A DNA stretch of 34,328 nt from Sulfurovum sp. (GTDB lineage: Bacteria > Campylobacterota > Campylobacteria > Campylobacterales > Sulfurovaceae). Under the pieces are notes generated by a model, which saw nothing but the letters and a program-made list of their open reading frames with translations, was not told where the DNA came from and searched no databases. Below, one piece after another: positions 23,973 through 32,209 of this stretch (within the stretch, counting starts at the first letter, position 1; each line of letters starts with the position of its first letter). The translations under genes were made by a program, and so were the position numbers. The stretch spans positions 1 to 34,328 of the forward strand of contig DQSX01000192.1 of NCBI GenBank assembly GCA_015663065.1, read 5' to 3'.

Positions 23973-26900
23973 CTATTCTATTACCAAACGTACTTTGGCA
24001 GGATCTTGCCCTTTGGTTAGATTATCAATATAATCATCAAAGCGTTTTTTGATCTCATCCGGTGTTGCTGCACCGCCACCAGACTGCATAGCTTTTTGAA
24101 TATCACCCTGCTTGATGCTTACTTTAACTAAGCCCGAAAGTACCTCTTTGATAGATTGTACAAAGAGTGTATCTACTGTACCTGGAAGTTCTTTAGAAGC
24201 GACAAAATCATTAATCATTGCCTTTTCGTCATCCCCAAGAAGTTCAATATTTGCCTGTGTCATCGGGTCTTCAAGGTTGTTGATAATAGTCTGCGTCCAG
24301 CTCTCCAACAATCCATCTAACTCAATGTCAACTTGAGTAAGTTGCTGACTACTGGATGTTGTGATAGGCTCTACAGATGGTCTAAAGTTACAATGTGGAC
24401 AAATAGGTGATGTCTCAAGCTCCTGTTCACTTATATGGAAACAGCTTTTAATATCTGCAAGTTTATCTTGAAGGTCACTCAGTTGCTGTCGTGGCATAAG
24501 GTCGATGTTTTCCAGGAACTGAAGCGTATGCAATCGGCTATCAGAGAGTAAATGTGCTTTTTGCCTATCATCATTTGCATTGAGCCTTGCTTTGGTATGC
24601 AGTGACATATAGATCTGTATATAGTCTTTCTTTAAGCCCTTAAGTTTAGATGTGATCTCATTTGACTTTGCTTTTAATGTATCGACATCAATATTTTGAA
24701 GCGCATTAAGGACATCTTCTTTGGTTGCCTTGAGACTTTCAGTCCATTTGTCATCAGCAGGAAGAACTGCTTCAGCAGTAGAGAGCCAACTAGCAAGCTC
24801 TGAATGTATGGCAACAAAATTCTTTAGTGTAGAAAGGGATACTAAATGCGAAAGAGCAACATCATGCTGCTTTATTTCCTCTGGTGACAAACGAAAGTTT
24901 TTAAGTTTCCCTGGTGTTGAATAGACCTGAAGTCCCTCAAAAAAGTTTTTACCACTTTCAATTTGCTCCTGTGAATTATCCATACCGCTTGCTGCAATAA
25001 GGTCTATGCCCCAAAAACTTAATCCTTCACGGATATTTTGCTGTGCCATTACCAGATCTTTTACGACCTTACCGATAGCATGCTGAAGTGTTTGAACAGG
25101 CTCGTCTTTACCTTGCATGATAAGCTGTGCATTTCCCGGTGGTAAGCCAAGTGTTTCAAAGAGAGCTTTTAATGCAGGAAGGTTCCACTCTTTTGGCTGT
25201 TCAAGATGTTTGAAGTTAATAAGCTCGTCCATACTCGTAGCAGCAAGAGACTGCAATGCTGTAGCATCAAACTTTTTTCCAGTAACCGCTAAAACAATGT
25301 CACCGGAATAGACAAGTGAAGCCAAGATCACCACTGTCCACTCAGGTTCGAGTCTCATCGATGCAGGGTTCATGTATTCTAAACCATGATCATCTTGTAA
25401 GATCTCGTTATGGTTGACTACCTGTCCATGTCCCTTCTTTTTGACAAGATCGAGTACATATTTGGCATATTTGGAAGCATAAGGATCCAACTTTGCACCG
25501 TCGAGAAGTTCTAAAGCATCAAGAACAGCTGTGGCCTGTTTGGTTCTGTTCTGCCCGGCTATGGTTCTAAGTACATCCTGAGCTGCTTGTGCACGGTTAT
25601 TGCCTGTAATTTTAATGGAAAATGTTGGATACTCCAGTGCACTCTCTTCAAAGTGAGTTTCCAAACAAATACCGGAGATCGTATTGATCAAATCACGGAA
25701 GTTAATGGTATCATGACTGGAGAGACCAGCCAATTCACGAATATTTTTATCTTTCCCCCACGCTATCAATGATTTGGTACGCCCCTGGTAAGTTACCTCA
25801 AAAGCATCTCCCATATGTGCTTGCAGCCATTTGACCAATTCTCTTATAAAGCCTTGTGCCTTAGATTCGTAAGTTGATTTTGCATGTCCTGAAGAGGTCT
25901 GAGCCAGATCCAATGCAGCCGCATAACTTTTCAAAATGGTATCAAAAGCTTCATCGTTTCCAGAAAGTCGGAAGAAGACTTCATCACTCTTCTTTTCATC
26001 TTTAAAACGAGTGGTATCAAAAGGCTGTACAAAATAGAGGTAGAAATCACGAGGTGGTATGACTGTGGAACGCTCATTTGGTGCACCGAAGAAAAGGTAT
26101 CCAGTACGTGCAGCTTTACGCTGAAGCCATTCAAGTTCATGTTCCCATATCTTATAGCCTGTCACATAGGTTGCTGTATCTTGGTACTCCATAACACGTT
26201 TGAGACCTTCATAATAATAGCGATCAAGCTGGGCATTGTCTAAGGTTTCAGCACGGCGGTCGATTAGAGCATCGAAATCATCTGTCTTCTGAAGATCCAG
26301 ATAGTATTGACCATTATCCGGATTGGAACTGATAAATTGACCGCTGACTGTCTTGTGTATCTCTCTCAGTACAGTTTCTACATGTACAAGCAGATCGTTA
26401 TCTACCTCATCACCACCAAGCTCAGCGATCATTGGATCATACAGACTTAGCGTGTCTCGTAATTCTTGTGCAGTCGGTCCAAGTTTAGCATGAATATCAC
26501 CAGTGGTGAGACGATGTACTGAGAGTGCATCGATGATACGAAGTGCCATTGGTTTGTATTGTGGTCGGGTAAAGGCACTGTTAATTCTGGACTCCAAAAC
26601 ATTGCTGCATTCGATGACATCACGAATCTCAGGAATCGTTCTAAAAGAGGGGTTGCCAGTGAGTGTTTTCCAATAACTGTCATAGGCAATCAAACCAGGA
26701 GCATCTGTCGGCACCTCTTCATTAAGCACTTTTTTCATAGAGTTGGAAATCGATTTTAGAATTTCACGCTTTTCTACGGCCGTCACACGCTCAAAGGTGT
26801 CAATATAATCAGGGTGTATCGGAAAGAGACGAACAAACTCATCCATTCGCTCATTCATGTTGGAATAGAACCTGGCATAAGGTGTTAAGTGTTCTCGTAT

Positions 26901-27707
26901 TTTCACCAACTGATCAGGACTCTTTTTTAGAAGTCTTTGCGCAACAACATACTTGACATCATTTCTCGCTATCAGCACTTGTTCAAATCGGTCTTTTACT
27001 CGGCGAAGGCTATCGGCAACAAAAGCAAATCTTGGGCTGTCAAAGATAGCTTCCTGGACACCGGCAATAAGTCTAAAACGGAGATCTTTACATACTTCAC
27101 CCACTTCTCTTAAAAAATTGAGATCCAAAATAAGCTCTTGATCTTTTCTTGTTCGCAGATAATCGAGGAGTTCGTCAACAACAAGGAGTAATCCCTGATC
27201 AGGATAAACTTGACTGAAAGCATCCATCATATCTTCAAAAGCACCTTTATGGCTCGAGATAGTATCAGCATCAGGGAATGTATAATCAACACCCATTTGT
27301 TCAAGACCCTCTTCAAGTTGTGCCACCAAAATATCTCTAAGCGACATGGTAGTAGCCCCGATCTCCATTCGGATGACCTTGAATTTTCCTGCGATCTGAG
27401 TGGCAGCATCAGCAACAGCATCATTACTAACTTCTCCGAGTAAATTCTTCTCTTCTGCCAAACTTGAAATAACAGACATCAAGTGTGACTTACCGGTTCC
27501 ATAATTACCAACTATCAATAAGCCTTTATTGTCCATCGGCACATCAAACTGTAGTTGCGGGATAATAAGATTGACAAGACGATCACCCATTTCATCAGAG
27601 ATAACATAGTTTTTAACCAGTTTCTTTGCAGCCAACGATTCATCTGCATCTCGTAATTGTACAACCGTCTCAATCGGATCAAACTCAATTAACTCACTGT
27701 ATTTCAT
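23973..27707 (-). CDS. brxC: BREX-3 ATPase BrxC (PglY-like)
   Basis: The 1244-aa AAA+ ATPase has Walker [14 protein letters not shown] (66-78) and Walker [13 protein letters not shown] (173-184). Motifs around [11 protein letters not shown] and [11 protein letters not shown] continue the AAA core. The C-terminal part has a CPHC pair (C1103/C1106) that may be half of a zinc knuckle, and a helical tail. Large BrxC/PglY ATPases are core in all BREX types and are expected to hydrolyse ATP to remodel the defence complex on DNA. It overlaps the brxF stop by 4 nt. It is the largest gene of the operon, and its length agrees with type 3 BrxC. Confidence 0.92.
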   Translation of the reverse strand: MKYSELIEFDPIETVVQLRDADESLAAKKLVKNYVISDEMGDRLVNLIIPQLQFDVPMDNKGLLIVGNYGTGKSHLMSVISSLAEEKNLLGEVSNDAVADAATQIAGKFKVIRMEIGATTMSLRDILVAQLEEGLEQMGVDYTFPDADTISSHKGAFEDMMDAFSQVYPDQGLLLVVDELLDYLRTRKDQELILDLNFLREVGEVCKDLRFRLIAGVQEAIFDSPRFAFVADSLRRVKDRFEQVLIARNDVKYVVAQRLLKKSPDQLVKIREHLTPYARFYSNMNERMDEFVRLFPIHPDYIDTFERVTAVEKREILKSISNSMKKVLNEEVPTDAPGLIAYDSYWKTLTGNPSFRTIPEIRDVIECSNVLESRINSAFTRPQYKPMALRIIDALSVHRLTTGDIHAKLGPTAQELRDTLSLYDPMIAELGGDEVDNDLLVHVETVLREIHKTVSGQFISSNPDNGQYYLDLQKTDDFDALIDRRAETLDNAQLDRYYYEGLKRVMEYQDTATYVTGYKIWEHELEWLQRKAARTGYLFFGAPNERSTVIPPRDFYLYFVQPFDTTRFKDEKKSDEVFFRLSGNDEAFDTILKSYAAALDLAQTSSGHAKSTYESKAQGFIRELVKWLQAHMGDAFEVTYQGRTKSLIAWGKDKNIRELAGLSSHDTINFRDLINTISGICLETHFEESALEYPTFSIKITGNNRAQAAQDVLRTIAGQNRTKQATAVLDALELLDGAKLDPYASKYAKYVLDLVKKKGHGQVVNHNEILQDDHGLEYMNPASMRLEPEWTVVILASLVYSGDIVLAVTGKKFDATALQSLAATSMDELINFKHLEQPKEWNLPALKALFETLGLPPGNAQLIMQGKDEPVQTLQHAIGKVVKDLVMAQQNIREGLSFWGIDLIAASGMDNSQEQIESGKNFFEGLQVYSTPGKLKNFRLSPEEIKQHDVALSHLVSLSTLKNFVAIHSELASWLSTAEAVLPADDKWTESLKATKEDVLNALQNIDVDTLKAKSNEITSKLKGLKKDYIQIYMSLHTKARLNANDDRQKAHLLSDSRLHTLQFLENIDLMPRQQLSDLQDKLADIKSCFHISEQELETSPICPHCNFRPSVEPITTSSSQQLTQVDIELDGLLESWTQTIINNLEDPMTQANIELLGDDEKAMINDFVASKELPGTVDTLFVQSIKEVLSGLVKVSIKQGDIQKAMQSGGGAATPDEIKKRFDDYIDNLTKGQDPAKVRLVIE

Positions 27708-28168
27708 ATCTCAACCTTGTCTTTGTTTATTTCTATCATCAATAAATCCTTGCTATCATAACTTCGATACTCCGGGTGCCCTTGTTCTGCATATATAAGC
27801 TTGCCGTCTCTTACTTGGCCATTCCAAAATGCAATAATAGTTTGATTCCTGGAAAGAGACTCAAGTAGGCGCAAGGGATCCTGTCCCAATTCTACATCGA
27901 AGAGAATCTCCACCTGATCCAAAAGAATAGTTTTATTAGGTTGGACAACCTCATTCATAGATTTTGAAAGATACAGTTTTCGCTGTCTTGAAGTTTGACT
28001 CAGTAATCGCTTTGAAAGTTCAAGGTTAACATTTACAGCTTCTACATCCAGCCGGGCTGAGATCTCTTTTGCAAGCTGTTCATGATCTGCCTTTTCATCC
28101 ACAAGCAGTATCAAACGATAATACATATCAGCTGAAGTGTTTATTGCATCAAGTATCTTTTTGATCAT
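27704..28168 (-). CDS. brxF: BREX-3 protein BrxF
   Basis: The 154-aa protein matches BrxF, the small P-loop-like protein that opens type 3 BREX loci, in size and position. The expected Walker A region has the degenerate form [15 protein letters not shown] with no GKS/T, while a Walker B-like [13 protein letters not shown] is visible near 79-91. It may bind nucleotide weakly or act as a structural partner of BrxC. Its ATG directly follows the stop of the HTH gene (TAGATG), and it overlaps brxC by 4 nt. Function in type 3 BREX is not well defined. Confidence 0.82.
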   Translation of the reverse strand: MIKKILDAINTSADMYYRLILLVDEKADHEQLAKEISARLDVEAVNVNLELSKRLLSQTSRQRKLYLSKSMNEVVQPNKTILLDQVEILFDVELGQDPLRLLESLSRNQTIIAFWNGQVRDGKLIYAEQGHPEYRSYDSKDLLMIEINKDKVEI

Positions 28169-28384
28169 CTATTCAACTTTACTTTGACTGCTCTTATCAA
28201 CCGTAAAGCTTAACTCCAAAGCATCCATGACAGCCCTAATAGAACTAAAGCGAACATCTTCACCTGCCAATATCCTGTTAATAGTTCTGACCCCTACACC
28301 AGACTCTTGAGAGATCTTCTCAATCGTCCAATCAAGATCATCTTTCCGTTCCCGAATACTCTCAATTAAGTACTTCTGCCGCAT
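28169..28384 (-). CDS. Small XRE-type HTH regulator of the BREX operon
   Basis: I choose the ATG at 28384 (71 aa), because AAAAGG lies 6-7 nt upstream and a promoter (28403..28431) would place transcription start near 28396. The upstream in-frame ATG at 28414 would lie inside the promoter. The protein is almost entirely an HTH: WTIEKISQESGVGVRTINRI, followed by a dimerisation helix (SIRAVMDALELSF). It is the first gene of the BREX transcript and abuts brxF. With a GACAT/ATGTC inverted repeat over the promoter, autorepression and control of BREX are likely. BREX loci are often controlled by small DNA-binding proteins; this one is XRE-like, not the WYL-type BrxR. Confidence 0.75.
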   Translation of the reverse strand: MRQKYLIESIRERKDDLDWTIEKISQESGVGVRTINRILAGEDVRFSSIRAVMDALELSFTVDKSSQSKVE

Positions 28385-28402
28385 GACACACCTTTTAAAA
28401 CT

Positions 28403-28431
28403 TGTATAAGACATTATGCCAAATATGTCAT
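28403..28431 (-). promoter_or_regulatory. BREX operon promoter and operator
   Basis: On the minus strand ATGACA (28431..28426) and TATACA (28408..28403) are separated by exactly 17 bp. An inverted repeat GACAT (28410..28414)/ATGTC (28425..28429) overlaps the -35 box and spacer, a good position for a repressor site for the HTH protein encoded just downstream. Confidence 0.65.
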
Positions 28432-28461
28432 TAAAGCTCTTTGGGAACCATTAGTTTTCTA

Positions 28462-28848
28462 TCAATATTTTTGCAGTAGATCATTCTCATGTTTACTTCC
28501 TGGTAGATGAAGTAATGCAGATGCCCTGAAGTCAACTGCCCCATAAAGCCCACCAGTAAAGCAATCTATCGCAATATCTCCAGGACGAATAGCTGAAGTC
28601 TTTTCTCTAGATATTGATCTAAGGTAGTACGACCCATAGTCTAGTCGTTCACCATTCAGCAGTGTTTTCTTATCAGTCTCACTGAGAACATTCATCTTGT
28701 TATGAAAAAAGTGACCTCTTAGGTTGTTGTGGTCTGTCCATACCAGCCAGATTATTCCATTTAAGTCTGTCATATTAGCAGCTCGTGTAATCGCTTCTGC
28801 AAGCATTAAGTCTTTATCTTCATTGTATTCAATGGCGATCTTTGTCAT
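28462..28848 (-). CDS. Hypothetical protein upstream of the BREX operon
   Basis: I choose the start at 28848 (128 aa), which has AGGAGA 8 nt upstream; an in-frame start at 28884 would add 12 residues. The protein is soluble, with a middle region of the type LNGIIWLVWTDHNNLRGHFFHN and a C-terminal GDIAIDCFTGGLYGAVDF. I do not recognise a family. It lies between the Bro-N gene and the BREX regulator, on the same strand, with 77 bp to the HTH start that contains the BREX promoter. Confidence 0.5.
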   Translation of the reverse strand: MTKIAIEYNEDKDLMLAEAITRAANMTDLNGIIWLVWTDHNNLRGHFFHNKMNVLSETDKKTLLNGERLDYGSYYLRSISREKTSAIRPGDIAIDCFTGGLYGAVDFRASALLHLPGSKHENDLLQKY

Positions 28849-28968
28849 TCTAATTTCTCCTGTTCTGTTGAAGTTTGATAGCATCTAGCAGTCACTAGTA
28901 GGTACTATCTGAAGACTATCTACTTCTAAGCATAATAGTCAAAGCGTGTCGAACCCCTGTTTGTACAA

Positions 28969-29481
28969 TCAAAAATCTGCACCAACATAAATATATTCGG
29001 GGAAAGGATCTTTTATACTTGGCATGGGTTTAAAAGTCTTTCTAATCCTTGTAATCTCCAAGAGGATACAATTTAACTCACTAAGATAAAACTTCATCTT
29101 TTCATCATAATCATCACAACAGATTCTTTTTGACATTTGATCATTGTCAACAAATCCATTATCCGTTTTCCCTATCTTCTGAATACTTTTCATCATCTCT
29201 GACTCAAACCATCGTCCAAGCTCCCTGGCTTTAGATTTAGCGCTTCGTTCAAGAATGGACAAAAGTCCAGAGGGATACAAGATACTCATTTTTCGGTTAC
29301 CATTAGGTGTACTTACCATTGCAGTGCCTTTGTCTTTCTCGGCTACCATTCTTAGCATATTGCTAGAGTCCTCGTATTCCAAGATGGTTGCAATATCTTT
29401 TGCGACCACACATGGTCTTTCATATCGATCTAAACCAGTTCTGATACCATTGTTTTCAGATAAATTAATTTTTGTTTGCAT
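28969..29481 (-). CDS. Bro-N domain phage antirepressor-like protein
   Basis: The protein (170 aa from the ATG at 29481, which has AAAGGA 6 nt upstream) has a Bro-N domain over most of its length: VVAKDIATILEYEDSSNMLR, then STPNGNRKMSILYPSGLLSI and RELGRWFESEMMKSIQKIG. Bro-N proteins are DNA-binding or antirepressor proteins in phages and mobile elements. The C-terminal ~60 aa are of unknown type and include two adjacent Cys (RICCDDYDEKMKFYL). It sits downstream of the replication genes and may switch the element's gene expression on helper or SOS signals. Confidence 0.78.
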   Translation of the reverse strand: MQTKINLSENNGIRTGLDRYERPCVVAKDIATILEYEDSSNMLRMVAEKDKGTAMVSTPNGNRKMSILYPSGLLSILERSAKSKARELGRWFESEMMKSIQKIGKTDNGFVDNDQMSKRICCDDYDEKMKFYLSELNCILLEITRIRKTFKPMPSIKDPFPEYIYVGADF

Positions 29482-29585
29482 TTTTAATCCTTTAATGTTT
29501 TTATGCATAATTTGAGGATCAAGCGATCCTCCTGGCCTGACGGCAACTGTTTACTAAGATAGAAATCTAAAGAAAATAAAAGAGA

Positions 29586-29721
29586 CCCCTTAAAAGTGTG
29601 GCTTTGTGTCAAATATAAAAAGTATAGAAAATGTAGAAAGTGTCCTGTAGCTCTACACTTGTCACACTTTTCACCTTTATCATACTTTCTATATATTGCA
29701 TATATATACACTTTTTAGGGG
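29586..29721. other. Nested dyad-symmetric AAAGTGT-motif cluster, candidate replication origin
   Basis: Outer arms CCCCTTAAAAGTGT (29586..29599) and ACACTTTTTAGGGG (29708..29721) are inverted with one mismatch. Inside, AAAAGTGTG (29592..29600) is inverted to CACACTTTT (29663..29671), TATAGAAA (29623..29630) to TTTCTATA (29686..29693), and TGTAG/CTACA (46-50/53-57 of the 296xx block) sit near the centre. AAAGTGT-like variants occur at least seven times in both orientations. The stretch is AT-rich and adjacent to the helicase and primase genes, as origins of satellites and plasmids often are. The function is inferred. Confidence 0.5.
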
Positions 29722-30830
29722 ACAGAAATCTGTGACTGGATCGAATCAATATTCTTTGAAACAGTATCAATGACTGAATACATATGAATATGATTTCGTT
29801 CACCGGTTTTTTTGATCTGCCAGTGCGTATCTACATATCGTTTAAGGACGCTTTTAAGCTCCTTGTTGCTTCCGTCAAAGTCGTCATCCTCTTTCACAAG
29901 TCCTTCAAGTTCTGATTTAGGTATTGACCCCTTCGAGCTTAAAATACCCTTGATGATCGTAATGAGATAGAAATCCTGTCTTTGTTGCGACAGCTTGTCC
30001 GTATCTACTTGACCGTCAATCATTTCAACACTTGAGGGATCACCTTTTCTAAAAGTGAAACTCTGCTCTTCAAAAAAGTAACGAACCCGACCTCCCTCTT
30101 TAAGGGTAGAGATCTTTGTGTGCTCCTCATCTCCATCCATAGTCACAAGTTTTAACAGAGCATCGGAATCTTGCTCGATCTCTGCTGTTCCTGCAAAGTT
30201 TTCACCATCCTTATTGGTATGATGCAGAGAAATAAAAGTTGCACCTTTAGCTGTAAGGGCCTTGATCCTGTGAAGCACTTTTGCATTGGTGCTTTTGCTG
30301 ATAATATCAGGGTTGAGATATTTCAGCGTATCAAGCACGATGACTAAATTTTCCGGATTCTTACTCTCTGCTACAAGCTCTTCTACTACCAACATTAATT
30401 CATTGGCTGTGCCATCAGTGATAATACTATAGCGATCATCTAATCCTTCCTCTTCTAAATGCTGCTCATAGTTTGCTGCCATACCTAGTTGCCCATCAAG
30501 ATAAAGGTAGTAAACCTCTGCTTCACTGTGCTCTTCAAGGAGCTCTTTCATAAGATGCAAAACAATCGTTGTTTTACCACTTCCTGCTGCACCATAGATG
30601 ATGATATGGAATCCTCTGGGTAGTATGTTTTCCAGGAAAAAATACATATGCAGTGCCCGTTCTCTATCTTCTCTATTCATTCGCTTGCCTTTCAATTTAT
30701 CTTTTGCAGATAATGGTATAGTCACATTATCATTGTTACCAGAAGCCACTAGAGAACTGTCAGTTACCAGCTTTTTGTTCTCTTGTACTTCAACGCTAAA
30801 GTTAGTGAGATTCTTTATTTTTGAGTCCAT
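29715..30830 (-). CDS. RepA/DnaB-like replicative helicase
   Basis: The 371-aa RecA-fold ATPase has Walker A IIIYGAAGSGKTTIVLHL (77-94) and Walker B NLVIVLDTLKYL (161-172). Downstream are FISLHHTNKDGENFAGTAEI (sensor, about 205-225) and a C-terminal region that looks winged-helix (SKSELEGL-like, VLKRYVDTHWQIKKT). This resembles plasmid RepA-type hexameric helicases and phage/satellite helicases. GGAGG precedes the ATG and the gene overlaps the TOPRIM gene by 29 nt. Together with the primase genes it would unwind and prime the element's own DNA, so the island may replicate independently after excision. Confidence 0.82.
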   Translation of the reverse strand: MDSKIKNLTNFSVEVQENKKLVTDSSLVASGNNDNVTIPLSAKDKLKGKRMNREDRERALHMYFFLENILPRGFHIIIYGAAGSGKTTIVLHLMKELLEEHSEAEVYYLYLDGQLGMAANYEQHLEEEGLDDRYSIITDGTANELMLVVEELVAESKNPENLVIVLDTLKYLNPDIISKSTNAKVLHRIKALTAKGATFISLHHTNKDGENFAGTAEIEQDSDALLKLVTMDGDEEHTKISTLKEGGRVRYFFEEQSFTFRKGDPSSVEMIDGQVDTDKLSQQRQDFYLITIIKGILSSKGSIPKSELEGLVKEDDDFDGSNKELKSVLKRYVDTHWQIKKTGERNHIHMYSVIDTVSKNIDSIQSQISVP

Positions 30831-31542
30831 AGATTACCTCCTCAACACTATTTTTTTTCAGTGCAAAATCAGTCAAATCGCATTTCTCTTCAGTCATAAG
30901 CTGGATCAGTACAATCTCATCCGCTATATCCTCAATTGCAAGACTCAATGAATGCATACAGTTAAAGGCAGCCTGATCTTCGCTTATGAAAACGACTTTT
31001 CTGTCAGATACTTCTTGCCTTAAGAGTGCAGCATTCTTCAGCTTGAAGCCCGCATAAGGGATCATGATAAAATCAAGCCCCAGCAATACAGCGGTCAGAC
31101 TGTCCCTGTGCCCCTCAACGACATAGACAGTTCTGTCATCACTGAAAATACGAATAAACAGACTTCCGTTAGGGCTAGTACCTGCTCTCGTTTTCCATTT
31201 GATGCCGTCTTTGTACCGCCATTTGTAGGAAATAAGCTTGAGTTCCCAATCCTGATTCTCAAAGCATCCTGATAAGAAGGTATGGCTACTGCTGTCGTAT
31301 CGACCCATTGCTAGAAAGAGTTGCCAGTCATCAGCATCACAGGTTTCTATCAGATAGTCTGGGAATAGTTCGTACAGTGCACTCTGTTGCTCTGCATCTG
31401 ACATATCGATGGCTTTAAAAGCATTAAACTCTTTTTCTACCTGTGTCAAAGTAATGGGCGTGATGTTTCCTGCTCTATTCCTTGAAGACATATACTCAGA
31501 CTCAAGCTTGTATAGACTTGGATTGATATTGGGTTTACTCAT
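30802..31542 (-). CDS. Primase-type TOPRIM domain protein
   Basis: I choose the ATG at 31542 (246 aa), with AAGGAGG upstream; an earlier in-frame ATG would lie deep in the preceding gene. The TOPRIM core is visible: TVYVVEGHRDSLTAVLLGLD (E143, D147) and RKVVFISEDQAAF (E188/D189). The N-terminal ~130 residues are probably the primase accessory or RNA-polymerase fold (IKWKTRAGTSPNGSLF). It works with the zinc-finger-like protein encoded just upstream, the two together corresponding to one DnaG-type or P4-alpha-type primase. Confidence 0.8.
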   Translation of the reverse strand: MSKPNINPSLYKLESEYMSSRNRAGNITPITLTQVEKEFNAFKAIDMSDAEQQSALYELFPDYLIETCDADDWQLFLAMGRYDSSSHTFLSGCFENQDWELKLISYKWRYKDGIKWKTRAGTSPNGSLFIRIFSDDRTVYVVEGHRDSLTAVLLGLDFIMIPYAGFKLKNAALLRQEVSDRKVVFISEDQAAFNCMHSLSLAIEDIADEIVLIQLMTEEKCDLTDFALKKNSVEEVIYGLKNKESH

Positions 31543-31840
31543 CATAATCCTCCTTGCTAATACCAAGTTCTTCACATAGCCAATTCATCGTCTCTGGAAG
31601 TGACTCAAATGCCCTGTAGCCGTCAAAGAGCAGGGCAACTATATCACCATAGTGCTCTCCACTTCCGTAGTCATGGCAGCTTCCATCTTTGTTGATCTTA
31701 CAGGAGGGTGTTCGTTCCTCCCGTACCTTGAAGAAGCCTTCACGGCTTACCTCTATACCTAGAACATTCAAGACCCGGACAATATCCGTATCTGTACTTG
31801 TTCTCTCTTTTATCGCCTGTCTGAGTAGCTTGTAATTCAT
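31535..31840 (-). CDS. CHC2-like primase zinc-binding domain protein (degenerate)
   Basis: I choose the ATG at 31840 (101 aa), with AGGTGG 8 nt upstream and just beyond the alpA stop. It resembles the N-terminal DNA-binding domain of DnaG primases: GIEVSREGFFKVREERTPSC, then HDYGSGEHYGDIVALLF. In a standard CHC2 finger the order is C-x2-H ... C-x2-C; here the first C-x2-H pair is replaced by FFKVRE and only Cys/His residues in PSCKINKDGSCHDYG remain, so metal binding may be altered. It overlaps the TOPRIM gene by 8 nt. A split primase is the likely role. Confidence 0.7.
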   Translation of the reverse strand: MNYKLLRQAIKERTSTDTDIVRVLNVLGIEVSREGFFKVREERTPSCKINKDGSCHDYGSGEHYGDIVALLFDGYRAFESLPETMNWLCEELGISKEDYDE

Positions 31841-31841
31841 A

Positions 31842-32051
31842 TCAAGCACCACCTGGCAGGAATGCTTTCTCTCTGCTTTCGATCCAGTCAAATACTTCAC
31901 TTTCTCTCCAAGCTACTGCTCTTTCAGAGATTTTAACTGGTGCGGGGAAAGTGCCCTTGTTTACAAGGTAATATAATGTCGAATTCGACTCTATCCCTGA
32001 TATATTAAGAACTTCCGGTTTTCTCATTAGTCTTTTTGATTTCTTGTTCAT
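31842..32051 (-). CDS. alpA: AlpA-family excisionase/transcriptional regulator
   Basis: The 69-aa protein has the AlpA (MerR-like) fold: LMRKPEVLNISGIESNSTLY, then GTFPAPVKISERAVAWRESEV and DWIESRE. AlpA activates integrase or excision in P4-like elements and often controls the first operon. GGGAG lies 6 nt upstream of the ATG, and a consensus promoter (TTGACT-17-TACAAT) precedes it. It is the first gene of the leftward replication operon (alpA, split primase, helicase). It is separated from the integrase by a cargo gene. Confidence 0.88.
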   Translation of the reverse strand: MNKKSKRLMRKPEVLNISGIESNSTLYYLVNKGTFPAPVKISERAVAWRESEVFDWIESREKAFLPGGA

Positions 32052-32081
32052 CTTTAACTCCCATTGGATTAATTTAATCTA

Positions 32082-32112
32082 ATTGTAGCGTATTAAAATA
32101 CTTGAGTCAAGT
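32082..32112 (-). promoter_or_regulatory. alpA promoter with overlapping palindrome
   Basis: TTGACT (minus, 32110..32105) and TACAAT (32087..32082) are separated by exactly 17 bp, giving a leader of about 24 nt. The -35 box lies inside a perfect palindrome ACTTGA-G-TCAAGT (32100..32112), a likely operator. The element AACACTTGAC spanning it is repeated in the divergent promoter. Confidence 0.75.
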
Positions 32113-32152
32113 GTTTATACTAATATAATACTTATATCAGGTATTTTAACAC

Positions 32153-32181
32153 TTGACATGATTTAATATATTAAGTATACT
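32153..32181 (+). promoter_or_regulatory. Strong consensus promoter for the HTH cargo gene
   Basis: TTGACA (32153..32158) and TATACT (32176..32181) are spaced by 17 bp, a near-ideal sigma-70 promoter and the best -35 in the window. It drives the gene at 32210. AACACTTGAC overlaps its -35, the same 10-mer as in the divergent alpA promoter, so one regulator could control both. Confidence 0.8.
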
Positions 32182-32209
32182 TCCTCTAAATATTCAAAAG
32201 GTATGACTA

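Noticed and set aside
29484-29803. Small minus-strand frames overlapping the repeat cluster
   Set aside because: They run through the inverted repeats and the helicase 3' end with no ribosome site and no plausible protein pattern.
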